Shown here: positions 1-7,684 of the stretch, in pieces | Numbering within the stretch: the first letter of the stretch is position 1 | How the letters are laid out: each line of letters begins with the position of its first letter | Assembly (NCBI RefSeq): GCF_001866005.1 | Contig: NZ_MLQR01000027.1 | Coordinates: 145,193 to 209,192, forward strand | Direction of reading: 5' to 3' | Origin: Anaerobacillus alkalilacustris | Lineage (GTDB): Bacteria; Bacillota; Bacilli; Bacillales; Anaerobacillaceae | DNA: 64,000 nucleotides | Notes under the pieces: model-generated | Told to the model about the DNA's origin: nothing | Databases searched by the model: none | What the model saw: the letters and a program-made list of their open reading frames with translations, nothing else | Translations under genes and position numbers: made by a program

Positions 1-389
1 TGGTCACCTACTTTACCAATATCAATCGGCATTTCAAAACCTTCGCAAATCACATCACACGCTGCTTCTATCGATTTCGGTACTTCAATCGCTCTAGCAA
101 AATCATTCGTTGTTCCTGCAGGAATAATTCCTAACTTAGGTCGGTACGACAATTCAGCTAAACCGTTAATCACTTCATTAAGTGTGCCATCTCCACCTGC
201 TGCAATAACTAGATCAAATTTTCGCTCAGCAGCCAATTTCGCAGCTTTTGTTGCACAACCAGGACCCGTAGTAGCATGAGCCGACGCTTCATAACCTACT
301 TTTTCAAGTCTCTCTAATATATACGGCAATTGTCGTTTTACTTGTTCTCTACCTGCAGACGGATTATAAATTAAACGTGCCCGTTTCAT
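1..389 (-). CDS. dagK: Diacylglycerol kinase DagK (YerQ type), N-terminal 129 residues; continues outside the window
   Basis: Lipid kinase that phosphorylates diacylglycerol to phosphatidic acid, recycling it into phospholipid synthesis. Translation from the ATG at 387-389 gives an N-terminus MKRARLIYNPSAG, typical of the family. The nucleotide-binding GGDGTLNE loop lies at residues 65-72 and the PAGTTNDFAR motif at 90-99. A good ribosome-binding site (AAAGGGGA) lies 6 bases upstream. The frame is open to base 1, so the C-terminal half is missing only because of the window edge. In Bacillus subtilis dagK follows gatB at a short distance. Here about 14 kb of ectoine genes lie between them. Identification is from seen motifs plus synteny. 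Confidence 0.93.
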   Translation of the reverse strand, partial: MKRARLIYNPSAGREQVKRQLPYILERLEKVGYEASAHATTGPGCATKAAKLAAERKFDLVIAAGGDGTLNEVINGLAELSYRPKLGIIPAGTTNDFARAIEVPKSIEAACDVICEGFEMPIDIGKVGD

Positions 390-539
390 AAACAGTCCCC
401 TTTTATTTATATCAAATAGTAAATCCATCATTTAACATTACGATTTCATTTTAACCTATATACGTAAATATTAAAAGCGACAGTATAGAACTACTTGAGT
501 TACTTTCCTATTAACTTAAATCCCCATTTGTAATTACGC

Positions 540-628
540 AAAAAAACTATCCCACTAACTGTACCATTACCTCAAACCGCAAATGAAACTGCAGTTAAAG
601 TAATACGTACTTGATAGTTCGGGATAGT
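540..628 (-). terminator. Long imperfect palindrome ending in a T-run; likely terminator of the ehu operon
   Basis: On the minus strand ACTATCCC (628-621) pairs with GGGATAGT (553-546), followed by a run of seven T. Between the arms further nested pairings are visible: ACTA/TAGT, GTAC/GTAC, ATTAC/GTAAT and AACTGCA/TGCGGTT around an 8-base loop. The whole 80-odd bases therefore fold into one long hairpin. It sits between ehuA and dagK and is much larger than an ordinary intrinsic terminator. A MITE-like or REP-like origin is possible. Positions 390-539 and 629-661 show nothing else recognisable apart from the dagK leader. Confidence 0.5.
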
Positions 629-661
629 CTCTTCTATAGGATACGAAAATACTACGTGACA

Positions 662-1516
662 TTAATGATCACTAGTTTGACATGTACATTGGGAATGGAA
701 ACGACTAAGAAAATCTTTTGTGCGTTGCTCTTTTGGCTTTTTGAACAGTTGTTTCGGTGGTCCTTGTTCAACAATGCGTCCGTCTGCCATGAACACTACA
801 CGGTCTGCAATATCACGGGCAAAATCCATTTCATGTGTAATTAGTAACATTGCCATTTCCCCTTCATTGGCAATATCACGAATGACTTGTAACACTTCTC
901 CAACTAATTCTGGGTCTAATGCTGAAGTTACTTCGTCAAATAACATAATTTTTGGTTTCATAACGAGTGCCCTTGCAATAGCAACCCGTTGCTGCTGCCC
1001 ACCTGACAATTGTAGCGGATAAGCATCTAATTTTGAATCTAAACCAACTTTTGTTAGCATTTCAATCGCATTTGCTTTCGCTTCTTCTTTAGGAATTTTT
1101 AACACATGTACTTGAGCTTCCATAACATTACGTAAAATCGTCATGTGTGGAAACAAATTATATTGTTGAAAAACCATACCAATTTTCCCGCGAACCTTTT
1201 GGAAGTGCTTTTCATCTGCTGGAACTAGCTTTCCTTTTACTTCTTTATGCCATAATTGTTCACCTTCTACCTCGATTGTACCTGCTGAGGGATTTTCAAG
1301 TGTCATCAACATTCTTGCTAGGGTCGTTTTACCAGATCCACTAGGACCAATAATCGCAACCTTCTCCCCAGGATAGATATTAAAATCAATATTTTTTAAG
1401 ATTTCAACATCACCAAACGATTTACAAATATCCCGATATTTAACAATCGGTGTTCCTAATAACGGCTCTTCTACACCTGTTTCTTCAAAATGACGAATGG
1501 ATAATAGTTGACTCAT
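662..1516 (-). CDS. ehuA: Ectoine/hydroxyectoine ABC transporter, ATP-binding subunit EhuA
   Basis: Polar amino acid-type ABC ATPase (284 aa) that would power ectoine import with EhuC and EhuD. Visible motifs: Walker A GPSGSGKTT (residues 57-65), Q-loop near VFQQYN (115-120), signature LSGGQQQ (170-176), Walker B IMLFDE (190-195). The Walker B glutamate is followed by V where many relatives have P. An in-frame GTG further upstream would add 27 residues and overlap ehuD. I prefer the ATG at 1514-1516, which has an AAAGGGG site before it and matches the family start. It is last in the ehuB-C-D-A order, 37 bases after ehuD. Substrate assignment rests on the ectoine-degradation genes next to it; the protein alone says only polar amino acid/opine type. 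Confidence 0.85.
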   Translation of the reverse strand: MSQLLSIRHFEETGVEEPLLGTPIVKYRDICKSFGDVEILKNIDFNIYPGEKVAIIGPSGSGKTTLARMLMTLENPSAGTIEVEGEQLWHKEVKGKLVPADEKHFQKVRGKIGMVFQQYNLFPHMTILRNVMEAQVHVLKIPKEEAKANAIEMLTKVGLDSKLDAYPLQLSGGQQQRVAIARALVMKPKIMLFDEVTSALDPELVGEVLQVIRDIANEGEMAMLLITHEMDFARDIADRVVFMADGRIVEQGPPKQLFKKPKEQRTKDFLSRFHSQCTCQTSDH

Positions 1517-1553
1517 ATATATATCGACCCCTTTACTTATTTTTTGAAAAAAC

Positions 1554-2225
1554 TTATGAAATGACTCGCCCAAATCGTTGATTCGTTTTTTTCTCAAGAT
1601 ACCGAATAGCTAAAGAAGCAGGGTAACTTAGTAATAAAAACAAAATACCGACAATTGTAAATGCTTCTAAATATCGAAATGAACTAGAACCTATCATTTT
1701 AGCCATTTGCATCATTTCAACTAACGTAATTGCTGATAATAAAGGTGTTTCTTTAAACATGACAATAAAGTAATTTCCTAGCATCGGAATGATTGGGGGA
1801 ACAGCTTGAGGTAAAATAATTCTAGTAAACATTTTAACCTTTGAAAAATTTAAAGCTGCACTTGCTTCCCATTGACCTTTAGGAATGGCATCTAATCCCG
1901 AGCGATAAACCTCGGCTAAGTACGTACTATAATGCAAACCTAACCCTAAAACACCGGCACTAAAAGGTGATAACGCAATACCAACACTAGGTAATACGTA
2001 AAAGATAAAAAATAACTGAACTAACAATGGTGTACTGCGAACAAATTCGACGATACAAGTAACAACGATTACGAGCGGTTTAAATGATGATCTTTTAGCG
2101 ATCGCCCAAACTAAACCTAGAATTGCCGCGATAAAAAACCCGACTATCGTTGCTGCAATTGTAATTCCCATTGCCTTAAGTAATTGCGGCATAATTGATA
2201 CAGCAAATTCCCAATCCCACATCAT
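1554..2225 (-). CDS. ehuD: Ectoine/hydroxyectoine ABC transporter permease EhuD
   Basis: HisMQ-type membrane permease (223 aa) with about five hydrophobic segments. The cytoplasmic EAA coupling loop is seen as EASAALNFSKVKMF with ILPQA after it (about residues 120-140). The gene begins directly after the ehuC stop (TAG 2228-2226, then ATGATG), with a GGGAGGG site inside the end of ehuC. This implies translational coupling. Either of the two adjacent ATGs could be used. It pairs with EhuC as the heterodimeric channel of the importer. The ectoine specificity is inferred from context. Confidence 0.85.
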   Translation of the reverse strand: MMWDWEFAVSIMPQLLKAMGITIAATIVGFFIAAILGLVWAIAKRSSFKPLVIVVTCIVEFVRSTPLLVQLFFIFYVLPSVGIALSPFSAGVLGLGLHYSTYLAEVYRSGLDAIPKGQWEASAALNFSKVKMFTRIILPQAVPPIIPMLGNYFIVMFKETPLLSAITLVEMMQMAKMIGSSSFRYLEAFTIVGILFLLLSYPASLAIRYLEKKTNQRFGRVIS

Positions 2226-2873
2226 CTAGACCCTCCCTACTGATATTTTTTTCTCAAACCAACGAACTCCTAAAGTAATTGGATAAGCAATGATAAAGTA
2301 GAACACGAGTAACATCGTGAAAATCTCAATTGTTTGCATCGTTGCAGTTCGTAAGGCCATCGCTTGGAACGTTAAATCTGATAAAGTAACGAGTGATACT
2401 AAAGCTGTTCCTTTTAATAATTCAATTAATAAATTTCCAAAGGTTGGAACCATTAAGAGCAAAGCTTGAGGTAAAATTACATATCTCATTCGTTGAAAAG
2501 GGGTCATATTAAGAGCAATTGTTGCTTCCGTTTGTCCTTTTGAAACAGATAAAATTGAGCTTCTTACAACTTCTGCACCATAAGCACCGTAATTAAGTCC
2601 AAGCGCTAAAACCCCTGCTGTCATCGCAGCTAAACTAATTCCCAATACCGGTAATGCAAAATATAGCCAAAATAATTGTATGAGTAATGAAGTTCCTCTG
2701 AAAAACTCGATATATACACTTGCAAAAAATCGTACAATTTTAGATTTCGATAATTTCATAAAGCCGAACAAAAACGATAGAATAAACGCTAGAATAGTAG
2801 AATAAAACATCACTTGTAACGTTACACTAGCACCACTTAAAAGTGGTTTAATAAAATCTGTCATAGAGTACAT
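2226..2873 (-). CDS. ehuC: Ectoine/hydroxyectoine ABC transporter permease EhuC
   Basis: HisMQ-type permease (215 aa) and second half of the membrane channel. It has about five hydrophobic segments and an EAA loop EATIALNMTPFQRM followed by VILPQA. A GTG five codons upstream (2888) lies inside the ribosome-binding site GTGAGGG. The ATG at 2871-2873, 8 bases after that site, is the better start and gives MYSMTDF. A stable hairpin separates it from ehuB upstream, as is common between an abundant binding protein and its less abundant permeases. Confidence 0.85.
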   Translation of the reverse strand: MYSMTDFIKPLLSGASVTLQVMFYSTILAFILSFLFGFMKLSKSKIVRFFASVYIEFFRGTSLLIQLFWLYFALPVLGISLAAMTAGVLALGLNYGAYGAEVVRSSILSVSKGQTEATIALNMTPFQRMRYVILPQALLLMVPTFGNLLIELLKGTALVSLVTLSDLTFQAMALRTATMQTIEIFTMLLVFYFIIAYPITLGVRWFEKKISVGRV

Positions 2874-2950
2874 AGTTTGATCCCTCACTTTCTTTCATTT
2901 CAAAGGTAACAGTGTTAAACCTTTATACTTTATTCTACTTTTCTATATAG

Positions 2951-2977
2951 GTCAGGTGATGCCTGTCACCACCCGAC
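2951..2977 (-). other. Intergenic stem-loop between ehuB and ehuC
   Basis: On the minus strand GTCGGGTGGTG pairs with CATCACCTGAC over 11 positions (two G-U pairs) around the loop ACAGG. No T-run follows, so it is more likely an mRNA-stabilising or partial-attenuation element that keeps binding-protein message higher than permease message. The GGTG..CAGGC..CACC core looks like small REP-like repeats of Bacillaceae, but only one copy is seen here. Confidence 0.55.
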
Positions 2978-3000
2978 GATTAATAGATTTTATCGAAAAT

Positions 3001-3870
3001 TTATTTTGTTAAAGAATCTACAGTAGCATCACCTGGAAGTTCTTGCTCGGTAAAGCCGAATTGTTCTAAAATTTCTAGTAGTTCTCCTGATTCTTTAAGT
3101 TTCTCAAGCTCTGCATTAAAGACGTCAACAAAATCTGTTTCACCTTTACGGAATGCTGTTGCACCGTATCCACGAACATTTACTCCATCGATGACAGGTT
3201 GAACAAAATCCATCACTCGTTCAACTCGATCATTATTCGCTGCATCCAAAACAGCTTGTAATGATGGCCCTGTCATAGCTATGACATCAACTCGACCAGC
3301 GATAAGTGCGTCTAGGGCACTTGGATTATCAGGAACGATATGAATTTGACTTTCTTTCACACCTACACTAGTTAAATAATTAAATTGAATGGCACCACCC
3401 ATAACAGCAACTTTAACGTCACTATTATTTACGATATCCTCGTAGCTTTTTATATTTATTGGGTTTCCTGCTACAACAGCAATTCCTTCACCAATGCTAT
3501 ACTCAGGGTTAGCAAAGTCAACTTCCTTGGCACGATCAGCAGTAATGTACATACCAGCGGTAATCATGTCAAAACGGTTAGCCTTTAAACCTGGAATAAG
3601 AGAACCAAACTCTGTGAGGACTCCGTTCATTTCTTCAATCCCTAATCTTTGTAAGATTACTCGGGCAATTTCCACTGCTTCACCCGTTAACTTTCCATCT
3701 GGTGTCGCATACGCGTACGGTGCTTCATTTGCAAAACCTACCGTGACAAAGCCTTCTCTTTTTACTTTTTCAAAGGTTGTTTCTTGTGTCGCTGCTTCTT
3801 CTGAAGATCCACATCCTAGTAAACTTACAAGTGAGATTGCTACTACTATCGACAGTAACCATTTCTTCAT
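3001..3870 (-). CDS. ehuB: Ectoine/hydroxyectoine substrate-binding lipoprotein EhuB
   Basis: Extracellular solute-binding protein (289 aa) of the family 3 type that captures the ligand and delivers it to EhuCD. It starts with a lipoprotein signal peptide MKKWLLSIVVAISLVSLLGC. The lipobox LLGC predicts lipidation at Cys20 and anchoring to the outer face of the membrane. Family landmarks include GFANEAPYAY after the mature N-terminus, then FGSLIPGL and RFDMITAGMYIT. It lies first among the transporter genes, downstream of the aldehyde dehydrogenase gene by 24 bases, in the same leftward transcript as the catabolic enzymes. The linkage to doeA and eutBC makes ectoine or hydroxyectoine the probable ligand. 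Confidence 0.87.
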   Translation of the reverse strand: MKKWLLSIVVAISLVSLLGCGSSEEAATQETTFEKVKREGFVTVGFANEAPYAYATPDGKLTGEAVEIARVILQRLGIEEMNGVLTEFGSLIPGLKANRFDMITAGMYITADRAKEVDFANPEYSIGEGIAVVAGNPINIKSYEDIVNNSDVKVAVMGGAIQFNYLTSVGVKESQIHIVPDNPSALDALIAGRVDVIAMTGPSLQAVLDAANNDRVERVMDFVQPVIDGVNVRGYGATAFRKGETDFVDVFNAELEKLKESGELLEILEQFGFTEQELPGDATVDSLTK

Positions 3871-3894
3871 TTTTCATTTCCCCTTTACATCTTG

Positions 3895-5340
3895 TTATGA
3901 ATATTTCGAAAGTTTAAAGCAGACAACCTTTGGTTCCGTCATTTCATGGACAGAAAATTGCACTCCTTCTCGACCAAGTCCTGACTGCTTTACCCCTCCA
4001 AAAGGCATCGCATCAATGCGGTAATCACTACTATCATTAATCATAATGCCGCCAACATCCATCGACTTGATGGCACGAAATGCTTGATTTATATCATTCG
4101 TAAAAATTCCTGCTTGCAGACCATATTGAACGGCGTTTGATTTTTCAATCGCTTCATCTAATTCTTTGACACAGTCTAAAAGAACAACTGGTCCAAAAAT
4201 TTCTTCGCGTGTGATTTCACTTTCTGCTGGAACATTTGTCAAAACAGTTGGCATATAATAAGCACTAAACCTCTCTCCACCACATAAGCACGTTGCACCA
4301 AGTTTTCGTGCATCATTTACTAGCCTTTCAACTCGTATCGCTTCTTTTTCAGTAATGAGAGGCCCCATATCCGTTTCTTCCAAAAGTTTATCTCCGACTC
4401 GGTATTGTTTCGTACGAGCAACAAGCTGATTTGTAAATGTTTCATATATCCCTTCTTGTATATAGACACGCTGAACACCTAAACAGTTTTGGCCAGCTGC
4501 CCAAAACGAACCAGACGTAATCGCTTCAACCGCATCTTCCAAATTTGCATCTTCAAGAACGATACAAGGTGAATTAGAGCCGAGTTCCATACCCAGTTTC
4601 TTTAATCCTGCTTTTTTGGCGATCGCCTCACCTGCGTTTACTCCACCTGTAAAAGAAATCATCCGAACAGCCGGGTGGGTGACAAGTTCGTCACCGATTT
4701 CTGAAGCATTACCAGTAATTACCGACAGTACTTTCTTTGGAAGTCCCGCTTCCATAAACGCTTCGGCTAACAGAAAAGCACTTAACGGTGTCACTGTCGC
4801 TGGTTTAACGATCACCGCATTCCCACCAGCAATTGCTGGCCCTATTTTATGAGCAACTAGATTTAGGGGGTCGTTGAATGGCGTGATTGCAACAATTAAG
4901 CCAATTGGAAATCGGTAATAATAGCCAACTCGATCTTCACTGCCTGGCATTTGATCAAATGAAATTGTTTCTCCGTGAAGTCGTCTTGCTTCTTCTGCAC
5001 TTAAACGAATCGTTTGAATGCAACGCGATACTTCTTTTCTTGCTTCACGAATCGTTTTGCTTCCTTCTTTAGCAATCGTATCAGCAAAAAGGTCATGCCT
5101 TTTTTCAATCCAATTAGCAGCTTTTGTTAAAATTGAGATTCTTTCATGTGTCGATAAACTGGCAGCTATTTTTGTACCTTCTATCCCAATTTCAATCGCC
5201 CTTTTCACATCTTCTACACTTGCAGCCGGTACTTTCGCAATCACCTCAGCGTTTTTTGGATCGATTACGTCAATCGTTCTCTCACTTGTCACCCATTCCC
5301 CGCCAAGAAGCATACTTTGCATGACCATTGTACTTGTCAT
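3895..5340 (-). CDS. NAD(P)-dependent aldehyde dehydrogenase; probable aspartate-semialdehyde oxidising step (DoeC-like role)
   Basis: Full-length ALDH-superfamily enzyme (481 aa). Catalytic residues are visible: Asn156 in TPFNDP, cofactor Lys179 in VIVKPA, general-base Glu252 in MELGSNSP and nucleophile Cys286 in GQNCLG. The start ATG has an AAGGTGG site 7 bases upstream. In the known ectoine pathway an ALDH (DoeC) oxidises aspartate semialdehyde to aspartate, and this gene lies in the ectoine operon, so that role is the best guess. The sequence family is broad and also covers lactaldehyde, succinate-semialdehyde and phosphonoacetaldehyde dehydrogenases, so the substrate is an inference. It is clearly not the phosphorylating Asd enzyme of lysine/threonine biosynthesis. 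Confidence 0.82.
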   Translation of the reverse strand: MTSTMVMQSMLLGGEWVTSERTIDVIDPKNAEVIAKVPAASVEDVKRAIEIGIEGTKIAASLSTHERISILTKAANWIEKRHDLFADTIAKEGSKTIREARKEVSRCIQTIRLSAEEARRLHGETISFDQMPGSEDRVGYYYRFPIGLIVAITPFNDPLNLVAHKIGPAIAGGNAVIVKPATVTPLSAFLLAEAFMEAGLPKKVLSVITGNASEIGDELVTHPAVRMISFTGGVNAGEAIAKKAGLKKLGMELGSNSPCIVLEDANLEDAVEAITSGSFWAAGQNCLGVQRVYIQEGIYETFTNQLVARTKQYRVGDKLLEETDMGPLITEKEAIRVERLVNDARKLGATCLCGGERFSAYYMPTVLTNVPAESEITREEIFGPVVLLDCVKELDEAIEKSNAVQYGLQAGIFTNDINQAFRAIKSMDVGGIMINDSSDYRIDAMPFGGVKQSGLGREGVQFSVHEMTEPKVVCFKLSKYS

Positions 5341-5363
5341 AATCGCCCACCTTTCTTTCCTTA

Positions 5364-6410
5364 TTAAACTTTTTGATAGACTTGTTCAACGTTAAGTAAA
5401 TCGATTAATATCGAAAAAGCTGTTTCTACTTTTCCAGCACCAGCGCCTTGAAGAGTAACTGGTCCTATCAAATCACACTCATAAGTAATTGCGTTCGTTG
5501 CACCACTTACGCCTGCAAGGGAATCTTTTAAAGAAATCATTTCAGGACCTACCGAAGCATAGCATTTTCCACCTTCTTGCTTAACTTGAGCAATTAACTT
5601 CCAGCGCTTCCCTTCTACATTTGCAAGTTCTATGTCAGCTTCCGTGAGATGAGATATTCCTCTTCTTTTAACTTCTTCTGTTTTTAATGGGTAACCCATA
5701 ATCACATTCGCCAAAATGACAATTTTGTATAATGCATCAAAACCTTCGACGTCACTTGTCGGATCGGCTTCAGCATATCCTAACTGTTGTGCTTCTTTTA
5801 ATGATTCATCATAAGAAAGACCTTCTTCCATGCGAGTGAGCATATAATTGGTCGTTCCATTTAAAATCCCTTTGATTGCTGATATTTCATTTCCAGCTAA
5901 AGATGTCATCGGCATTCGTAACGCTGGTGTTCCACTCATCACTGAACCTTCAAAACCCCAGAAAACACCTTGTTTTTTCGCTAATATTTGTAATTCTTCG
6001 TAGGCTAGAGCTACTGGTCCTTTGTTACTCATTATGACATTTTTTTGATTTTCAAAAGCAAATTTACAATGATCAATCGCCGGCTGCCCCGTCAAAACAT
6101 CTGTAAAAGTCACTTCGATAATCGTATCGGCATTTGTCTTTTCAATCGTTTCAAAGCTATTCAAACCCCGGATTAATCCAGGTTGTTCGGGATAAGCATG
6201 TAACGAGCCTGTTTCATTGATAACTTTGACTACGTCCTCAATTGACAGTCCATCTGGATGATAAAGAGCTCCTTTGAATAAATCACTAATCGCAACAATC
6301 GAAATGTCTTTGCCATACTTTTCTTGTAATAGGTCTTTTTTTTGTAAAATAACTTCTGCAAATCCTTGGCCAACAACACCAAATCCAAGTATTGCTACAC
6401 GATGTGTCAA
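5364..6410 (-). CDS. Short homoserine dehydrogenase without ACT domain, in the ectoine operon
   Basis: Homoserine dehydrogenases interconvert aspartate semialdehyde and homoserine with NAD(P)H. This copy (348 aa) has the N-terminal Rossmann motif GFGVVGQG (residues 9-16), the substrate-domain motif NGTTNYML and the GYAEADPTSDVEG motif, and stops without the C-terminal ACT regulatory domain of biosynthetic enzymes. I chose the TTG at 6408-6410, preceded at 7 bases by AGGGGA. A GTG at 6438-6440 overlapping the upstream gene would add ten residues but lacks a good site. Its place between the aldehyde dehydrogenase and the M20 gene implies a catabolic role, perhaps handling aspartate semialdehyde made from diaminobutyrate. 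That role is inference. Confidence 0.85.
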   Translation of the reverse strand: MTHRVAILGFGVVGQGFAEVILQKKDLLQEKYGKDISIVAISDLFKGALYHPDGLSIEDVVKVINETGSLHAYPEQPGLIRGLNSFETIEKTNADTIIEVTFTDVLTGQPAIDHCKFAFENQKNVIMSNKGPVALAYEELQILAKKQGVFWGFEGSVMSGTPALRMPMTSLAGNEISAIKGILNGTTNYMLTRMEEGLSYDESLKEAQQLGYAEADPTSDVEGFDALYKIVILANVIMGYPLKTEEVKRRGISHLTEADIELANVEGKRWKLIAQVKQEGGKCYASVGPEMISLKDSLAGVSGATNAITYECDLIGPVTLQGAGAGKVETAFSILIDLLNVEQVYQKV

Positions 6411-6432
6411 CGTACAATCCCCTACCTTTCTA

Positions 6433-7668
6433 CTATTCACTCATTATGAAATGCTCTTTATTCGGTAAATCATAGACTCCTTCAAGAAATTTCAATACGG
6501 TATACGCTACAATCGAAGCCCCAATCGGTAAGCATCGTTCATCAATATCAAAAATTGGTGTATGTAACTCTTTTTTCTTGCCATCTTGAGTTGAACACCC
6601 TAAGAAAAACATCGCACCCGGAACTTCATTTGTCATATGTGAGAAGTCCTCTCCACCTAAACCAAATGGAATCTCATATTTTTTTATCTCTGGAAATAAT
6701 TGTTTTACCGTTTCTCGAAATGCTTGATTTACTTCTGGATTGTTATACAAAGCTGGTTCTCCTTTGTTGACAGTGAAATCATAGTTTCCACCAAACGTTT
6801 CAACCACTGAAATTGCCCTTTCTAATTTTGTTATTAACTCTTCTCTAACATGGGGAGAATAACTTCTTAATGTCCCTTGTAAAAATACGTCACTAGGTAT
6901 TATGTTACTTGCAGATCCGCCTTTTAATTCACCAATACTGATAACAGCAGCGTCAAGCGGTGAAATATTTCTTGCTACAATTCCATGGATGGCTTGTAAG
7001 ACCGGTCCTAACATCCAGATAGGGTCTGTTCCAAGATGAGGATAGGCCCCGTGCCCACCCGTCCCTTGAATCGTTACCTGAAAAACATCGACATTTGCCA
7101 TACTATAACCGTCATGAATAAGAACTTCTCCAACCGCATGCTCTGGACTTACATGTAATGCGAGGATACAATCTACATCTGATAACACACCCGCTTCAAC
7201 TAAGTACTGAGCACCTGTTTTTCCTGTTTCATTTGTCGCTTCTTCCGCTGGTTGAAAAATAAATTTCACCGTTCCTGGAAGTTGGTTTTGAACAGATGCT
7301 TCACTTAAAATTGTCGCTACAGCTAAAGCGATCGCAGTATGCGCATCATGACCACACGCATGCATGACTCCTTCTCTTTCAGATTGATAGTTATGAGTCG
7401 CTTCTTCAACAATCGGTAAGGCATCGATATCCGCTCTTACGGCAATCGTCGGGCCACTACCACCAGAAATTGTCGCAATGACTGCAGTTTCCCAGCCTAC
7501 ACCTGTTTCAATATGAACGTTCGGAAGACATGCAAACTTCTTTTTTATAAATAGTGCTGTATCATATTCCTGAAAGCTTAGTTCAGGATTCTTATGAAGA
7601 TGACGGCGCCACTGTATCATCTCTTCTTTTAACTGATGAGCACGTGCTAGGATCCAGTTCTCACTCAC
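6433..7668 (-). CDS. doeB: M20-family amidohydrolase, probable N-acetyl-diaminobutyrate deacetylase DoeB
   Basis: Zinc aminoacylase/deacetylase fold (411 aa). Metal and active-site motifs seen: RADIDALP (78-85), HACGHDAH (103-110), PAEE (140-143, with the catalytic Glu), then GGHGAYPH and a C-terminal GGEDFS. In ectoine catabolism DoeB removes the acetyl group from N-acetyl-L-2,4-diaminobutyrate made by DoeA, giving acetate and diaminobutyrate. The gene is two genes below doeA in the same transcript, which supports this over the many other M20D hydrolases (hippurate or indole-amide hydrolases). Start is GTG at 7666-7668 with AAGGTG 7-8 bases before it. The stop lies 22 bases before the TTG of the next gene. 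Confidence 0.78.
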   Translation of the reverse strand: MSENWILARAHQLKEEMIQWRRHLHKNPELSFQEYDTALFIKKKFACLPNVHIETGVGWETAVIATISGGSGPTIAVRADIDALPIVEEATHNYQSEREGVMHACGHDAHTAIALAVATILSEASVQNQLPGTVKFIFQPAEEATNETGKTGAQYLVEAGVLSDVDCILALHVSPEHAVGEVLIHDGYSMANVDVFQVTIQGTGGHGAYPHLGTDPIWMLGPVLQAIHGIVARNISPLDAAVISIGELKGGSASNIIPSDVFLQGTLRSYSPHVREELITKLERAISVVETFGGNYDFTVNKGEPALYNNPEVNQAFRETVKQLFPEIKKYEIPFGLGGEDFSHMTNEVPGAMFFLGCSTQDGKKKELHTPIFDIDERCLPIGASIVAYTVLKFLEGVYDLPNKEHFIMSE

Positions 7669-7684
7669 GATAAATCACCTTCTT

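Noticed and set aside
611..844. Plus-strand frame of 77 codons opposite ehuA
   Set aside because: It is the antisense shadow of a clear ABC ATPase gene and has no ribosome-binding site.
3895..5340. Possible aspartate-semialdehyde dehydrogenase of the Asd type
   Set aside because: The protein has the ALDH-superfamily Cys286/Glu252 active site, not the phosphorylating Asd fold.
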